The notes beneath the pieces were generated by a model that was not told the DNA's origin, ran no database searches, and saw only the letters and a program-made list of their open reading frames with translations. From Paracoccaceae bacterium Fryx2 (GTDB lineage Bacteria; Pseudomonadota; Alphaproteobacteria; Rhodobacterales; Rhodobacteraceae), in contig JAVSGI010000005.1 in assembly GCA_032334235.1 (NCBI GenBank), positions 1,736,001 to 1,800,000 of the forward strand: 64,000 nt of DNA, in the 5' to 3' direction. The translations under genes and the position numbers were made by a program. Below, piece after piece: positions 37,022-47,237 of this stretch. Numbering within the stretch: position 1 is the stretch's first letter; each line of letters begins with the position of its first letter.

Positions 37022-38932
37022 TCAGGCCATCGGCTCGGGTTCCAGACCGCCATCGGGCTTGACCGCCCGCGGCTTGGTCTTCGGGATCGACGCGATCGAA
37101 CTGACGCCGCCGCTGGAAGACCCGGCATCGTCGTTGCCCCCCAACTCCTCGCCCGCCACAACCTTGCGGATCTGGTCGCCGGTCAGGGTTTCATATTCCA
37201 GAAGCCCCCGCGCAAGCCGTTCGAACTCGACCGATTTCTCCAGCAGAATCCGGCGTGCCACATCGTAGCCCTCGTCGATCAGCGCCTTCACCTCGGCTTC
37301 GATCAGCGTCTTGGTTTCGGCCGAAACCGAGAAGCCGCCGGTGTTGCCCTGATAGCCCTCATGCGCCTCGGCATAGTCGATGTTGCCGATCTTGTCAGAC
37401 ATGCCCCAGCGCATCACCATCGCCCGCGCCAGCGCGCTGGCCTGCTGGATGTCGCCCGCCGGGCCGGAGGAAACGCCTTCTTCACCATACTTGATGATCT
37501 CGGCGGCCTTGCCGGCCATGGTCATGGCGATCTTCTGCTTGCCTTCGTCCTTGTGCATGTTCAGCCGGTCCATCTCGGGCAGGCTGACCACCATCCCGAG
37601 GGCACCGCCGCGGGGGATGATGGTGGCTTTGTAGACCGGGTCGCATTTCGGCATGTTGATGCCGACAATCGCGTGGCCGGCCTCGTGATAGGCGGTCTTT
37701 TCCTTCTGGTCGGCGGTCAGCACCATGCTGCGACGCTCGGCCCCCATCATCACCTTGTCCTTGGCATTCTCGAAATCGTCCATGGTGACGAACCGCCGCC
37801 CGACGCGCGCGGCGGTCAGCGCCGCCTCGTTCACCAGGTTCGCCAGATCGGCACCCGAGAATCCGGGGCAGCCGCGCGCGATGATGCGCAGATCGACATC
37901 CGGCCCCACCGGCACCTTGCGGGCATGAACCGTCAGGATCTTCTCGCGGCCCTTGATGTCGGGGTTCGGCACCTGGATCTGGCGGTCGAACCGCCCCGGG
38001 CGCAGCAGCGCGGGGTCGAGCACGTCCTTGCGGTTGGTCGCGGCCACGATGATCACGCCTTCGTTGGCCTCGAACCCGTCCATTTCGACCAGAAGCTGGT
38101 TCAGCGTCTGTTCGCGCTCGTCATTGCCGCCGCCCATGCCGACGCCACGCGCCCGGCCCACGGCGTCGATCTCGTCGATGAACACGATGCAGGGCGCGTT
38201 CTTCTTGGCTTGCTCGAACATGTCGCGCACGCGGCTTGCACCGACGCCGACGAACATTTCCACGAAATCGGAGCCCGAGATGGTGAAGAACGGAACGCCG
38301 GCCTCGCCCGCAATCGCCCGCGCCAGCAGCGTCTTGCCGGTGCCCGGCGGGCCGACCAGCAGCGCGCCTTTCGGGATCTTGCCGCCAAGACGGCTGAACT
38401 TCTGCGGGTTGCGCAGGAATTCGACAATCTCCTCAAGCTCTTCCTTGGCCTCGTCGATGCCCGCCACGTCGTCGAACGTCACCCGGCCATGCTTTTCCGT
38501 CAGCAGCTTGGCGCGCGATTTGCCAAAGCCCATCGCCCCGCCTTTGCCGCCGCCCTGCATCCGGTTCATGAAGAAGATCCAGATCCCGATCAGCACGAGG
38601 AACGGCAGCCACAGGCTGAGCAGCGAGAAGAAGCCCGATTGTTCCTGCGCCTCGGCGCGAACCTCGACCTGCTTCGAGATCAGGCGGTCGGTGATTTCCT
38701 CCCCCGCAGGCTTGATCGCCACGTATTGCGTGCCGTCCTTGCCGCGCACCAGCACCTTCTCGCCGTCCAGCACCACGCTGGCAACCTCGCCCTGGTCGAC
38801 TCGGGCGATGAAGTCGGAATAGGAAATCGAACGCGAGGCGCTGGTGGTCTGGCCGCCGCTGAACAGGTTGAACAGCGCCAGTATCAGCAGGAACAGCACA
38901 ACCCAGAATGCGATATTTCGTGCGTTACCCAC
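37022..38932 (-). CDS. ftsH: ATP-dependent zinc metalloprotease FtsH
   Basis: 636 residues. Two membrane helices (7-24 and about 101-122) flank a periplasmic domain. The AAA+ module has Walker A GPPGTGKT (194-201), Walker [11 protein letters not shown] and [11 protein letters not shown]. The protease domain has HEAGH (416-420). Hexameric inner-membrane quality-control protease. The GTG start at 38932 is fixed by AAGGAG 8-9 bp upstream. Downstream of tilS as in other Rhodobacterales. Confidence 0.96.
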   Translation of the reverse strand: MGNARNIAFWVVLFLLILALFNLFSGGQTTSASRSISYSDFIARVDQGEVASVVLDGEKVLVRGKDGTQYVAIKPAGEEITDRLISKQVEVRAEAQEQSGFFSLLSLWLPFLVLIGIWIFFMNRMQGGGKGGAMGFGKSRAKLLTEKHGRVTFDDVAGIDEAKEELEEIVEFLRNPQKFSRLGGKIPKGALLVGPPGTGKTLLARAIAGEAGVPFFTISGSDFVEMFVGVGASRVRDMFEQAKKNAPCIVFIDEIDAVGRARGVGMGGGNDEREQTLNQLLVEMDGFEANEGVIIVAATNRKDVLDPALLRPGRFDRQIQVPNPDIKGREKILTVHARKVPVGPDVDLRIIARGCPGFSGADLANLVNEAALTAARVGRRFVTMDDFENAKDKVMMGAERRSMVLTADQKEKTAYHEAGHAIVGINMPKCDPVYKATIIPRGGALGMVVSLPEMDRLNMHKDEGKQKIAMTMAGKAAEIIKYGEEGVSSGPAGDIQQASALARAMVMRWGMSDKIGNIDYAEAHEGYQGNTGGFSVSAETKTLIEAEVKALIDEGYDVARRILLEKSVEFERLARGLLEYETLTGDQIRKVVAGEELGGNDDAGSSSGGVSSIASIPKTKPRAVKPDGGLEPEPMA

Positions 38933-39007
38933 GAATGTCTCCTTACGGTGTCGCGCGACAAAGGGCGCCGCAGCTTTGCATCTAAGATAGAGATATGTGA
39001 CGGGGGT

Positions 39008-40249
39008 TCAATGCGATAAAGCGGAAAGAAACAGCCCTTCGGCATCGGGTTTGACCTGCAGGTGCCAGCCCTGCACGCGCCCTGCCAGGGGCGCGGCGAC
39101 AACTGTGTCATTTCGCCACAGCGCAGGCGCAGCCAGCAGGGCGGCGCGCGGCCGCCCGGCGCCCCGCCAGTCGGGCAGTTGCGCAAGACCGCAGGCCCCC
39201 AGGGCCCGCACCTGCAAGCCGTTGGAATCTGCCCCCGAAAACTGCCAGCGGCCATCCCACAGCTTATCCGCCGGAGTCGCCAGATGCTTCACGGCCTGCA
39301 CTTCGCGGCAGATGCGGAAGGCGCTGGTGCCTGGCAAGAGGCGGCAGCCATGCAGCGTCATCGGCTGTCGGCCGCAGGCCGCTGCGACAAAACCGGCCAG
39401 CGCGGCGGCCCTTGGGCCATATTCCGCCGATGCCACCCAGCGCAGCGCCCGTTCCATCAGGCGGCGGCGAATCTCGGCGGGCAACTCTCCGAACAGCGTC
39501 CGGTCGAACACCACGTCGCCGCCATCGACCCGGCAGCAGCGGCGCGCGGCGGCGCGCGTTGCCTCGTCCAGCGCCTGGCGCGCCACGGCAAGGTTGCGCG
39601 CCACCTCGGCCAGCGTCCCGGCGCCGATTCCCAGCGGGTCCAGCACCGCCAGCGCGGCCCGGGCCTTCACCCTGTCATGGCGCAGATCGTCATTGCCGGG
39701 ATCGTCGATCCAGGGCAGCCCCGCCCCGGAAAGATACCGCCGCAGGTCGGCCCGCCCGACGCCCAGCAGCGGCCGCAGCCAGGCGATGCCATGCGCCACC
39801 CGGCAGGGCGCCATCGCGGCCAGCCCGTCCACCCCGGCCTTGCGCGCCAGCCGCATCAGAAAGGTCTCGGCCTGATCGTCGCGGGTATGGGCCAGCGCGA
39901 TCCGCCCGATGCCGGTCGCCCGCGCCCAGTCGGCCATCAACCCGTAACGCGCCCGGCGCGCCTGATCTGCGGTGTTGCCCTGCCCGTCCCACCCCGTCCA
40001 GCGCAGGGTGACATGCGCCACCCCCAGCCCGGCACAGACCCGGCCGACAAACCGCGCCTCGTCGGCACTCTCGGCGCGGAGCCCGTGATCGACCGTCACC
40101 ACATGCAACAGGCCGCGGTCTGCACCCGCCCGCACCGCCAGATGCAGCATCGCCATGGAATCGCCACCGCCCGATACGGCCAGCCCCAGCGGCGCGCCCG
40201 TCAGCACCGGGCCCAGACACGCCAGCAGCCCCGCGTCGTCTACGGACAC
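39008..40249 (-). CDS. tilS: tRNA(Ile)-lysidine synthetase
   Basis: 413 residues. N-type ATP pyrophosphatase with P-loop SGGGDS (26-31), then HTRDDQAET and the WIDDPGNDD substrate region. Converts C34 of the CAU-anticodon tRNA-Ile to lysidine. Its 5' end overlaps the ybgF stop by 10 bp. Residues after about 220 are divergent, as is common in this family. Confidence 0.92.
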   Translation of the reverse strand: MSVDDAGLLACLGPVLTGAPLGLAVSGGGDSMAMLHLAVRAGADRGLLHVVTVDHGLRAESADEARFVGRVCAGLGVAHVTLRWTGWDGQGNTADQARRARYGLMADWARATGIGRIALAHTRDDQAETFLMRLARKAGVDGLAAMAPCRVAHGIAWLRPLLGVGRADLRRYLSGAGLPWIDDPGNDDLRHDRVKARAALAVLDPLGIGAGTLAEVARNLAVARQALDEATRAAARRCCRVDGGDVVFDRTLFGELPAEIRRRLMERALRWVASAEYGPRAAALAGFVAAACGRQPMTLHGCRLLPGTSAFRICREVQAVKHLATPADKLWDGRWQFSGADSNGLQVRALGACGLAQLPDWRGAGRPRAALLAAPALWRNDTVVAAPLAGRVQGWHLQVKPDAEGLFLSALSH

Positions 40250-41052
40250 CCCAGCCCCTGCATCGCCGCCTGCGCGTCGGTCGCGGGCTGGCTGCCGGGA
40301 AAGCGCACGCCAACCTCGGTCAGCGTCACGCAGGCTTCGGGCGTCTGCCCCAGCGTGCCCAGCGCCTGCCCCAGCTTCAGCAGCGCATCCGGGGCGCGCG
40401 GCCCGTTCGGTTCACCCGAAAAGCTTTCCAGATACGCCCGCGCGGCGTTCGAGGTCTCGCCCAGTTGCGCCAGCGCCTCGCCGCGCAGGAAATGCGCCTC
40501 GTAGGTCAGGGGCCCACCCGTATAGGTCTGGGTAAAGGTCGCAAACTGGTCCGCGGCGGTGCGAAAGTCACCCTGACCGAGCACCCCCTTGGCCCGGTCA
40601 AAGTCTGCCTGTTCGCCCACTGCCAGTTCGGCACCGCCCGTCACCGGGGCCTGCGCCGCCGGGGCCGCAGCCCCCGCACTCCCGCCCAGCGTCGCCGCGG
40701 GCGGCAGGGCGGCGATGTCGCCGCCCTCCAGTTCCACCACGCGGAACTCCAGATCCGCCAGCCGCAGCGTGCCGTCGTTGACCACACGGTTGATCCGCAG
40801 GTCCAGCGCCTCGGTCTTGGAGGTCAACGCCATCAGCGCCGATTCCAGCGTATCCATCCGCTGCAGCGCCGACCCGCCGGCCGCGCCGCTTTGCGCCGCG
40901 CCGGTGCTGACCAGTTCCTGCTTCAGGGCGACGATCTGGGCGCTCAGCCCGGACAGTTCGGCCCTGATGTCGGCCAGCGTCTGCGCCCGGTCCTGCGCCA
41001 GCGCAGGCAGCGGCAGGAACACCAGCACCGCGAAGGCGCGCAGCATCTTCAT
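40240..41052 (-). CDS. ybgF: Tol-Pal-associated periplasmic protein YbgF/CpoB
   Basis: 270 residues. Signal peptide MKMLRAFAVLVFLPLPALAQ, then a trimerising coiled coil (about 20-100) and C-terminal tetratricopeptide repeats (from about 145; FDRAKGVLGQGDFRTAADQF). Coordinates peptidoglycan synthesis with Tol-Pal outer-membrane constriction during division. The ATG at 41052 is chosen for the signal peptide. Lies 4 bp after pal. Confidence 0.9.
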   Translation of the reverse strand: MKMLRAFAVLVFLPLPALAQDRAQTLADIRAELSGLSAQIVALKQELVSTGAAQSGAAGGSALQRMDTLESALMALTSKTEALDLRINRVVNDGTLRLADLEFRVVELEGGDIAALPPAATLGGSAGAAAPAAQAPVTGGAELAVGEQADFDRAKGVLGQGDFRTAADQFATFTQTYTGGPLTYEAHFLRGEALAQLGETSNAARAYLESFSGEPNGPRAPDALLKLGQALGTLGQTPEACVTLTEVGVRFPGSQPATDAQAAMQGLGCP

Positions 41053-41056
41053 GGCC

Positions 41057-41581
41057 TCAGACCCCCGACCCCAGCGACAGCACCGTGACGGCGCGGCGGT
41101 TGCGCGAGTAGCAATCCTCGGTCGAGCAGACCTCGACCGGGCGCTCCTTGCCATAGCTCACGGTCCGCATCCGCGACGGGGCCACACCCTGCGAGATCAG
41201 GTAGTCCTGCACCGCCGAAGCGCGGCGCGCACCCAGCGCCAGGTTGTATTCACGCGTGCCCTGCTCGTCGGCATGGCCTTCGATGATGATCGCGTAGTCG
41301 CGGTTGGTCTGCAGCCAGCTTGCCTGCTGGCTCAGCGTGCCGCGCGCGGTGTCGGACAGGTTGTTCTGATCGACGGCAAAGAACACCCGGTCGCCCACCG
41401 TCGCCTGGAAATACGCGGTCGAGGTCGGATCGCCGAGCCCGGTCGTGCCGATGCCCCCGGCACCGCCTGCGCCGCCCGCGCCTCCCGCCCCGGCGCCGCC
41501 TGCGCCGTAACGATCAGGGTTGTTGCAGGCCGCAAGGCCGAGGACTGCCACCAGCAGCAGGGCTTTGGGAAAATACGTCAT
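41057..41581 (-). CDS. pal: peptidoglycan-associated lipoprotein Pal
   Basis: 174 residues. Lipoprotein signal MTYFPKALLLVAVLGLAAC (lipobox LAAC), a Gly-Ala-rich linker GAGGAGAGGAGGAGGAGG, then an OmpA-like peptidoglycan-binding domain (IIEGHADEQGTREYNLALG..., with the binding Asp and Arg in GHADxxGT...R). Tethers the outer membrane to the wall and binds TolB. The ATG at 41581 is chosen for the signal; an open frame extends 16 codons upstream. Confidence 0.94.
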   Translation of the reverse strand: MTYFPKALLLVAVLGLAACNNPDRYGAGGAGAGGAGGAGGAGGIGTTGLGDPTSTAYFQATVGDRVFFAVDQNNLSDTARGTLSQQASWLQTNRDYAIIIEGHADEQGTREYNLALGARRASAVQDYLISQGVAPSRMRTVSYGKERPVEVCSTEDCYSRNRRAVTVLSLGSGV

Positions 41582-41677
41582 TCCGGGAATCCTTCTTGAT
41601 CTTGGCATGATCTTGGCTCGATTGGCCAAAGCATAACAGGTTCGCGCCGCCTTGTGAATCGCGGCGGCGCAGCAAAT

Positions 41678-43012
41678 TCAGGGCAGCAGCGGCGACCACG
41701 CGGGGTCCGAGGCAGAGCCTTCGGTCGGCACCTGGCGCAGGTTGCGCCCCGAGATGTCCACCGAATACAGCGCCGCGCGCCCGCCCTCGCCCGAGGTTTC
41801 GCGGGTGAACATGATCACCCGGCCATTCGGCGCCCAGGTCGGGCCCTCGTCGAGGAACGAGGCGGTCAGCAGCCGTTCTTCCGACCCGTCGGTGCGCATC
41901 ACCCCGATATGGAAGCGGCCCTGATGCTGCTTGGTAAAGGCGATCAGGTCACCGCGCGGCGACCAGACCGGGGTGCCATAGCGGCCCTGCCCGTTGGAAA
42001 TCCGCTGCGGCTCGCCGCCACCCGCCGACATGATGTAAAGCTGCTGGGTGCCCGAGCGGTCGCTTTCAAACACGATCCGGCTGCCGTCGGGCGAATAGCT
42101 GGGCGCCGTCTCGATCGAGGGCGCATTGGTCAGGCGCGACAGGGCACCCGACTGGCTGTCCACGGTGTAGATGTCCGAGTTGCCGCCCTGTTCCAGCGAA
42201 AACACCACCGTGCGGCCATCGGGGGCAAAGCGCGGCGCGAAGGTCATGGTGCCGGGCTGTTCATCCAGCGCGCGGGTGCGCAGGCTGCCCACGTCCATCA
42301 GGTAGATGCGCGGGAAACCCGACGTGTACGAGGTATAGAGGATGCGGTCGCCGGTGGGCGAAAAGCGCGGCGCCAGCACCAGCGAGTTGCTGTCGGTCAG
42401 ATACTGCACGTTGGCGCCGTCGTAATCCATCACGCCCAGCCGCTTGGCGCGCTGGTTCTTCGGCCCGCTTTCGGCCACGAACACCACGCGGCTGTCGAAA
42501 TAGCCGCCCTCGCCGGTGATGCGGGCATAGGCGGCGTCGGCCACCTTGTGCGCCATCCGCCGCCAGCTTTGCGTGGTGCCCGCGAATTGCAGCCCCTCGC
42601 CCAGCGGCGCGCCGGAAAACACGTCATAAAGCCGGAACTTGACCACGATCCGGTCGCCCGAGGCGCTGACCGCCCCGGTGATCAGCGCCTGCGCGTTGAT
42701 CGCCTTCCAGTCGGGGTAGGAGACCGGCGCATCGAAGCTGGTCACGCGCGAGATGTGCGCGCTGGCCGGAATCTCGCGAAACAGCCCGGTGCCCGACAGG
42801 TCGGACGCGATCACCCGCGCAATGTCGACGGCATACTTGCCCGCCGCGGCGTTCTCGGCGATGAAATCGGGCACCGCGAACGGCAGGGGTTCGATGACCC
42901 CTTCGGTGATCTCGATCCGCAACGGGCCGGTCTGCGCCAGCGCCATCGGCATCGGCCCGGCCAGCAGCGCCAATACCGCAAGCGCGGGGGTGAGGGTTCT
43001 GAACAGGGTCAT
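41678..43012 (-). CDS. tolB: Tol-Pal system beta-propeller protein TolB
   Basis: 444 residues. Sec signal (to about 27, ...MALAQ), an N-terminal domain (about 28-150) and a six-bladed WD40-like propeller with repeated motifs such as [15 protein letters not shown] and [11 protein letters not shown]. Periplasmic partner of Pal and TolA. 105 bp after tolA; pal follows. Confidence 0.95.
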   Translation of the reverse strand: MTLFRTLTPALAVLALLAGPMPMALAQTGPLRIEITEGVIEPLPFAVPDFIAENAAAGKYAVDIARVIASDLSGTGLFREIPASAHISRVTSFDAPVSYPDWKAINAQALITGAVSASGDRIVVKFRLYDVFSGAPLGEGLQFAGTTQSWRRMAHKVADAAYARITGEGGYFDSRVVFVAESGPKNQRAKRLGVMDYDGANVQYLTDSNSLVLAPRFSPTGDRILYTSYTSGFPRIYLMDVGSLRTRALDEQPGTMTFAPRFAPDGRTVVFSLEQGGNSDIYTVDSQSGALSRLTNAPSIETAPSYSPDGSRIVFESDRSGTQQLYIMSAGGGEPQRISNGQGRYGTPVWSPRGDLIAFTKQHQGRFHIGVMRTDGSEERLLTASFLDEGPTWAPNGRVIMFTRETSGEGGRAALYSVDISGRNLRQVPTEGSASDPAWSPLLP

Positions 43013-43117
43013 GGTGTCCTCATGCTCTCCGGGGTGACCGGCATCTGGGTGGCAGCGTGCCGGGAAGGGTTGGGTCGGAAGGGTGCCGCCGTCTTTGGCA
43101 TTGCCGGGGTCTGATGG

Positions 43118-44293
43118 TCATTTGAACCGCATCCCTTCGGGGTTGAACACCAGTTCAAGCTCGCGCCACTGGTCGTATTTGTCTGCGGGCAGCGGAAAGC
43201 CCTTTGCACCGCACAGGATGATCGCCCGCCGCGCCGTCTCGAAGGCCTGCCGCGCGGCAACATCCGACCCGCCGGTGGCGCCGGTCATGGTGATCGAGCC
43301 GCGGTCCGGCACGCCGTCGCGCCCGACCGAGACGGCCAGCGTCACCGTCACCCGCATCGCGTCCGACGACAGCGCGCCGACGTTCCAGCATTGCTGCACC
43401 GCAACGCGCAGCGCATCCTTCTCGCCCGCCGACATCGGCGGCCCGACGGGCCGTTCCGACGGCCCGTCCGCCCCGCCCGTCGGCGCGGGTTGGGCGGCGG
43501 CTTCCGCCATGGCGGCGGCAATGGCCTCAGCCACGGCATCCCGTTCGGCGGCCGTCTCGGCCGGGGCCGGCGCGGCAGAAACCGCCTCGGGCACCGGCGT
43601 TGCGGCCTTCGCCGGGCGCGACTTCGGCCGCGCGCTGCTGGTCGGGGCAAGTTCGGGCGTGTCGGCGGTTTCGACCGCCTCGGTGATGATCTGCGTGCTG
43701 GCCTCGGGCGGGGCGGCGGCTGGCGTCGGTTCCTCGACCACCGCAGCTTCGGGCGCAGGTTCGGGGGTCACCGCCGGCGTGGCCTGTTCGGCGATCACCG
43801 CATCGGGTTCGGGGGCCGGCGCGGCCTCGGGGGCCACGCGCGGCGCAGGGCGCGGCTTGGGCTTCACGCTGCTGACCGGGGCGGGCAGCGGCTGCTCGAC
43901 CTCGGCCGGGGGGGCCAGCGTCGGTTCCGGCGGCACTTCGGTCACCACCGGGGCGGGCAGCGGCTCGATCTCGGTCACGTCGGGCGCCGGGTCCGGTTCG
44001 GGCGCGGGCTGCGGCGGGGCGGGCACTTCGGGGGCGGGCGGCGGCGACTCCTGGGCCAGTTCCGGCTGCACCGGATCGGGCGGGGCCACCTCGGGCTGCT
44101 CCGGTGCCGCCGCAGCCCCCGGTGCCAGCGGCGCCGCCGAGGCCAGCGCATCGAACTCGGCCGACGACATCAGCGACACTTCTGTCACCGCCACGGCAGG
44201 CGGCTCGTCGAGCCGGACGAACCAGCCCCCGAACAGCACCCACAGGATCAGGCTCAGATGCCCGATGCCAGAGATGATCACCCCATTGTCCAT
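43118..44293 (-). CDS. tolA: TolA-like energy-transducing envelope protein
   Basis: 391 residues. One N-terminal membrane anchor (ISGIGHLSLILWVLFGGWF), a long Ala/Pro/Glu-rich low-complexity stalk (about 50-275), then a C-terminal TonB/TolA-like domain (from about 300; ALRVAVQQCWNVG, TVTLAVSVGRDG) ending FNPEGMRFK. Links TolQR in the inner membrane to TolB-Pal. The stalk is proline-rich rather than purely helical. tolR ends 10 bp upstream. Confidence 0.88.
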   Translation of the reverse strand: MDNGVIISGIGHLSLILWVLFGGWFVRLDEPPAVAVTEVSLMSSAEFDALASAAPLAPGAAAAPEQPEVAPPDPVQPELAQESPPPAPEVPAPPQPAPEPDPAPDVTEIEPLPAPVVTEVPPEPTLAPPAEVEQPLPAPVSSVKPKPRPAPRVAPEAAPAPEPDAVIAEQATPAVTPEPAPEAAVVEEPTPAAAPPEASTQIITEAVETADTPELAPTSSARPKSRPAKAATPVPEAVSAAPAPAETAAERDAVAEAIAAAMAEAAAQPAPTGGADGPSERPVGPPMSAGEKDALRVAVQQCWNVGALSSDAMRVTVTLAVSVGRDGVPDRGSITMTGATGGSDVAARQAFETARRAIILCGAKGFPLPADKYDQWRELELVFNPEGMRFK

Positions 44294-44303
44294 AGGTGCA
44301 GAC

Positions 44304-44777
44304 CTAGCCGCCGCTGCCGCCGAAGGTCGGCCCGTTGGTATCGGTCACGAGGCCGATGTTGCGGAACCCGCCCGCGTTCAGCGCACCCATCACCTGCGCC
44401 ACCTTTTCATAGGCAATCGCCCCGTCGGCCCGCAGGAACACCTTGTCGCTGACCCGCTCCGACGCAATCGCCCGCAGCTTCGGGATCAGCTCGCCCTCGA
44501 CCACCTCGGCGGTCTGGATCAGCAGACGGCCATCGGCGGTCATGGTGATCGTCAGCGGCTCCTCCTGCTCGGTCGGGATGGAACTTGCGGCGGTATCGGG
44601 CAATTCGATCGGCACGCCCACCGTCAGCAGCGGCGCCGTCACCATGAAGATGATCAAGAGCACCAGCATCACGTCGACAAACGGCGTCACGTTGATTTCC
44701 GACATCGCGGGCGAGCGACCCCGCCTGCGCCCGCGCCGACCACCGCCGCCCGCCGATTTGGTGACCCCCGCCCCCAT
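44304..44777 (-). CDS. tolR: TolR, ExbD-type proton-channel component
   Basis: 157 residues. Basic cytoplasmic N-terminus, then a membrane helix beginning VTPFVDVMLVLLIIFMVTAP, with the essential channel Asp in FVDVML, then a periplasmic domain (ITMTADGRLLIQ). Forms the TolQ-TolR proton-driven motor with TolA. 3 bp after tolQ. Confidence 0.94.
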   Translation of the reverse strand: MGAGVTKSAGGGGRRGRRRGRSPAMSEINVTPFVDVMLVLLIIFMVTAPLLTVGVPIELPDTAASSIPTEQEEPLTITMTADGRLLIQTAEVVEGELIPKLRAIASERVSDKVFLRADGAIAYEKVAQVMGALNAGGFRNIGLVTDTNGPTFGGSGG

Positions 44778-44780
44778 CGC

Positions 44781-45476
44781 TCAGGCGTCCAGCTGGCGCG
44801 AAAGGATGGTGGCGAACTCGTCGGCGAACGCCTCGTAGCCGCCGATGATCCGCTCGCCGTCGGCATTCAGCTTGTTGTAGAACACCACCGCCGGAATGGC
44901 GGCAATCAGCCCGATCCCGGTCGCCAGCAGCGCCTCGGCGATGCCGGGGGCCACCGTCGCCAGATCGGTGTTCTTGGAAATCGCGATCTGGGTGAAGGAA
45001 TGCATGATGCCGAACACCGTGCCGAACAGCCCGATGAACGGCGCGGTGGACCCCACGGTAGCCAGGAAGCTCAGCCCCTTGTTCAGCGCCTCGCTTTCCT
45101 TGGCGATCGCCACATCCATCGACCGGTCGATCCGCGCCTGCGCCCCCGCGATCAGCCCGCCGTCCTGCCGGTGGCTGCGCCGCCACTCCAGCATCCCGCT
45201 GGCAAATATCTTGCCCGAGGCCCCTTCGGGCTGCGGCCCGATCTTCTCGAACAGCTCGTCCAGCGGCTCGCCCGACCAGAAGGCGCGGTCGAACACCGCC
45301 GCCTCGTGCTGCGAGGCGCGGAACATCAGGTGCTTGCGGATGATGATCGCCCATGACCAGAAAGACATGACCAGCAATGTGATCATGACCAGCTTCACCG
45401 TGATCGTCGCACGCGCGAAGAGCGCCAGCAGCGAGAAATCAATCTCCTGCGCCATCGCAAGGGTATCCGTTTCCAT
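44781..45476 (-). CDS. tolQ: TolQ, ExbB/MotA-type proton-channel component
   Basis: 231 residues. Three membrane helices (about 17-45, 135-160 and 175-200) with the conserved FIGLFGTVFGIM and GLIAAIPAVVFYN segments. First gene of tolQ-tolR-tolA-tolB-pal-ybgF. ATG 45476 used; ATG at residue 7 (MAQEIDF) is an alternative start. Confidence 0.95.
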   Translation of the reverse strand: METDTLAMAQEIDFSLLALFARATITVKLVMITLLVMSFWSWAIIIRKHLMFRASQHEAAVFDRAFWSGEPLDELFEKIGPQPEGASGKIFASGMLEWRRSHRQDGGLIAGAQARIDRSMDVAIAKESEALNKGLSFLATVGSTAPFIGLFGTVFGIMHSFTQIAISKNTDLATVAPGIAEALLATGIGLIAAIPAVVFYNKLNADGERIIGGYEAFADEFATILSRQLDA

Positions 45477-45563
45477 AGGCCTGCTCTTTTTCTGGGTCGT
45501 TCTCGCGACCGTTCTTTGGGCTGATTCTATCCGGTTTTGAAGGGGAATGCCAACACATCTCTG

Positions 45564-45995
45564 TCAGGACGCGAAATCACGCCCATCCCCCGCCCCCTCT
45601 TTGCAGGGTGACAACAGGCGCCGCAATTCCCCCGGCAGCCGCTGCGCCGCCCCGCCGCGCCCAAGGCAGACCAGCGTCACCCGCGCCGAAAACAGCCGCT
45701 CCGCCCCGCGCAGAACCGCCTGATCCAGCACGATCCGCGCGCCGGTCACCGCCACCGGCGCGGTCTCCACCGTCAGAAGATCGTCGAACACGGCCGGGCG
45801 CAGATAATCCGCCTCGATGCGCCGGACCGCGAACACGATCCCCTCGGCCGCCCGCAGCGCGCGCTGGTCCACCCCCAGCCCGCGCACCCATTCGCTGCGC
45901 GCGCGCTCGATGAACTTCAGGTAATTGGCGTAATAGACGATCCCCGCCAGATCGGTGTCCTCGTAATAGACCCGAAGGGCAAAGCTGTGGGCCAT
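45564..45995 (-). CDS. ybgC: acyl-CoA thioesterase YbgC, Tol-Pal associated
   Basis: 143 residues, hotdog fold of the 4-hydroxybenzoyl-CoA thioesterase class. Active-site signature YYEDTDLAGIVYYANYLKF with the catalytic Asp. Precedes tolQ, as in many proteobacteria; thought to act on phospholipid-synthesis acyl-CoAs. Full length. Confidence 0.92.
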   Translation of the reverse strand: MAHSFALRVYYEDTDLAGIVYYANYLKFIERARSEWVRGLGVDQRALRAAEGIVFAVRRIEADYLRPAVFDDLLTVETAPVAVTGARIVLDQAVLRGAERLFSARVTLVCLGRGGAAQRLPGELRRLLSPCKEGAGDGRDFAS

Positions 45996-46061
45996 CCCGG
46001 CACCCCCGAACGTTGCGGCCCGCCCCGGCTATCCCGCAGCCTGCCCGAAATCAAGCGCCGG

Positions 46062-46457
46062 TCACTCCAGAACGCCCGCCTCGCGCAACTGCTCCAGCCC
46101 GTCCTCCAGATAGGTTGCCACCAGCGGCTTGCCCAGCAGATAGGTGCTGACCCGCCCGGTATGGCGTTCCCGGGCCAGTTCCAGCGTCTCGGCCCAGGCT
46201 TCGGGCTCGGCATCGCCGCGCCCGATCCAGAACAACGCCACCAGCGCATCCTGCTGATCGTCGTTCATCGTCTCGATTTCCTGGGTAATCTCGTCCTGGC
46301 TCAGATCGCCCTCGGTCTGCTGCAATGCTTCCGGGATCGGATCGTCCGAGGCATTGCCGCCCAGTTCGGGGAAATCCATGCCCTCCTTGGCCATCACCGC
46401 CTTGAGCCGCAGCACCAGCGCCCCGAGTTCTTCCAGATCAATCGCAAGGTCGGCCAT
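46062..46457 (-). CDS. DUF3775 protein
   Basis: 131 residues, acidic and mostly helical. Starts MADLAIDLEELGALVLRLKA and includes EIETMNDDQQDALVALFWIGRGD, typical of DUF3775 (function unknown). The ATG at 46457 is chosen; the frame extends 21 codons upstream without similarity. Ends 66 bp before ybgC. Confidence 0.8.
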   Translation of the reverse strand: MADLAIDLEELGALVLRLKAVMAKEGMDFPELGGNASDDPIPEALQQTEGDLSQDEITQEIETMNDDQQDALVALFWIGRGDAEPEAWAETLELARERHTGRVSTYLLGKPLVATYLEDGLEQLREAGVLE

Positions 46458-46523
46458 CGCAGCACTCCTCCATGGTTTTCGCCGTACCCGATCACACTCT
46501 GGCAGGCGCCGCACTGACATGGG

Positions 46524-47138
46524 TCAGCCCAGCCGTGCCGCCAGCCGCAGCGCGTGGCTGGCCTCGCGCGCCACCTCGGGCAGCACCGGGTCATAGCCCG
46601 CCCTAATGATCCCCGCGATGTCCGGCCGCAGGATCACCCGGTCCCCCGCCAGCGCCAGCGGCCCCTCGGCCGCGAAGGCCCGGTCCGACCACAGCACGAT
46701 CACCTGCACCGCCTGCGCCAGCGCCAGCGTCTCGGCCGCCTCCGCCGCCAGATGCGCGTCCATTCGCAGGAAGACGAAGGCCGCCCGGATCGCGCCGCCC
46801 GCATCGAAGCGGAAGGCGCGGTACTGGTTCGCCCCCGCCGCCTCCAGCCGGGCGCAGATCGCCGCCAGATCCGGCACCAGCCGGTCCAGCCCCGGCACCT
46901 GCGGCAGCTCGGCCCAGTCGTGAACGAAGAACAGCATCAGGTTGGCGCCCAGTTCCGGGTCGGTCCCGGCCATGCGGTGCCCCGCCAGCAGCACGACCGC
47001 CTCGATCGCCCCCTTCACCACGCCCAGCGTCGCATCATCGACCCCGAACACCACCGGCACGATGGGCCGCCCCCAGCGCGCGAACAGATATTGCCCGTCC
47101 GCGCGGGTGAACAGCGCCTCAACCTCGTCTGCCGTCAC
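46524..47138 (-). CDS. conserved protein of unknown function
   Basis: 204 residues. I do not recognise a domain. No signal peptide or clear membrane span. Codon use matches the neighbours. Features: NLMLFFVHDWAELPQVPGLD in the middle, and Ala-rich helices in the second half. The start is GTG at 47138; a nearby ATG is out of frame. Similar uncharacterised ORFs near ybgC-tol are known in Rhodobacterales, but this is inference. It precedes the DUF3775 gene by 66 bp. Confidence 0.65.
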   Translation of the reverse strand: MTADEVEALFTRADGQYLFARWGRPIVPVVFGVDDATLGVVKGAIEAVVLLAGHRMAGTDPELGANLMLFFVHDWAELPQVPGLDRLVPDLAAICARLEAAGANQYRAFRFDAGGAIRAAFVFLRMDAHLAAEAAETLALAQAVQVIVLWSDRAFAAEGPLALAGDRVILRPDIAGIIRAGYDPVLPEVAREASHALRLAARLG

Positions 47139-47237
47139 ATCGCCCCCCCGCGCAGCCCAGGCCCGCCAGCACCGCCGCCCCAGCCCCGATTACCCCCGCC
47201 GCCCCGCCCGATCAAGAGTCACGGCCCCCGCCCTCAC

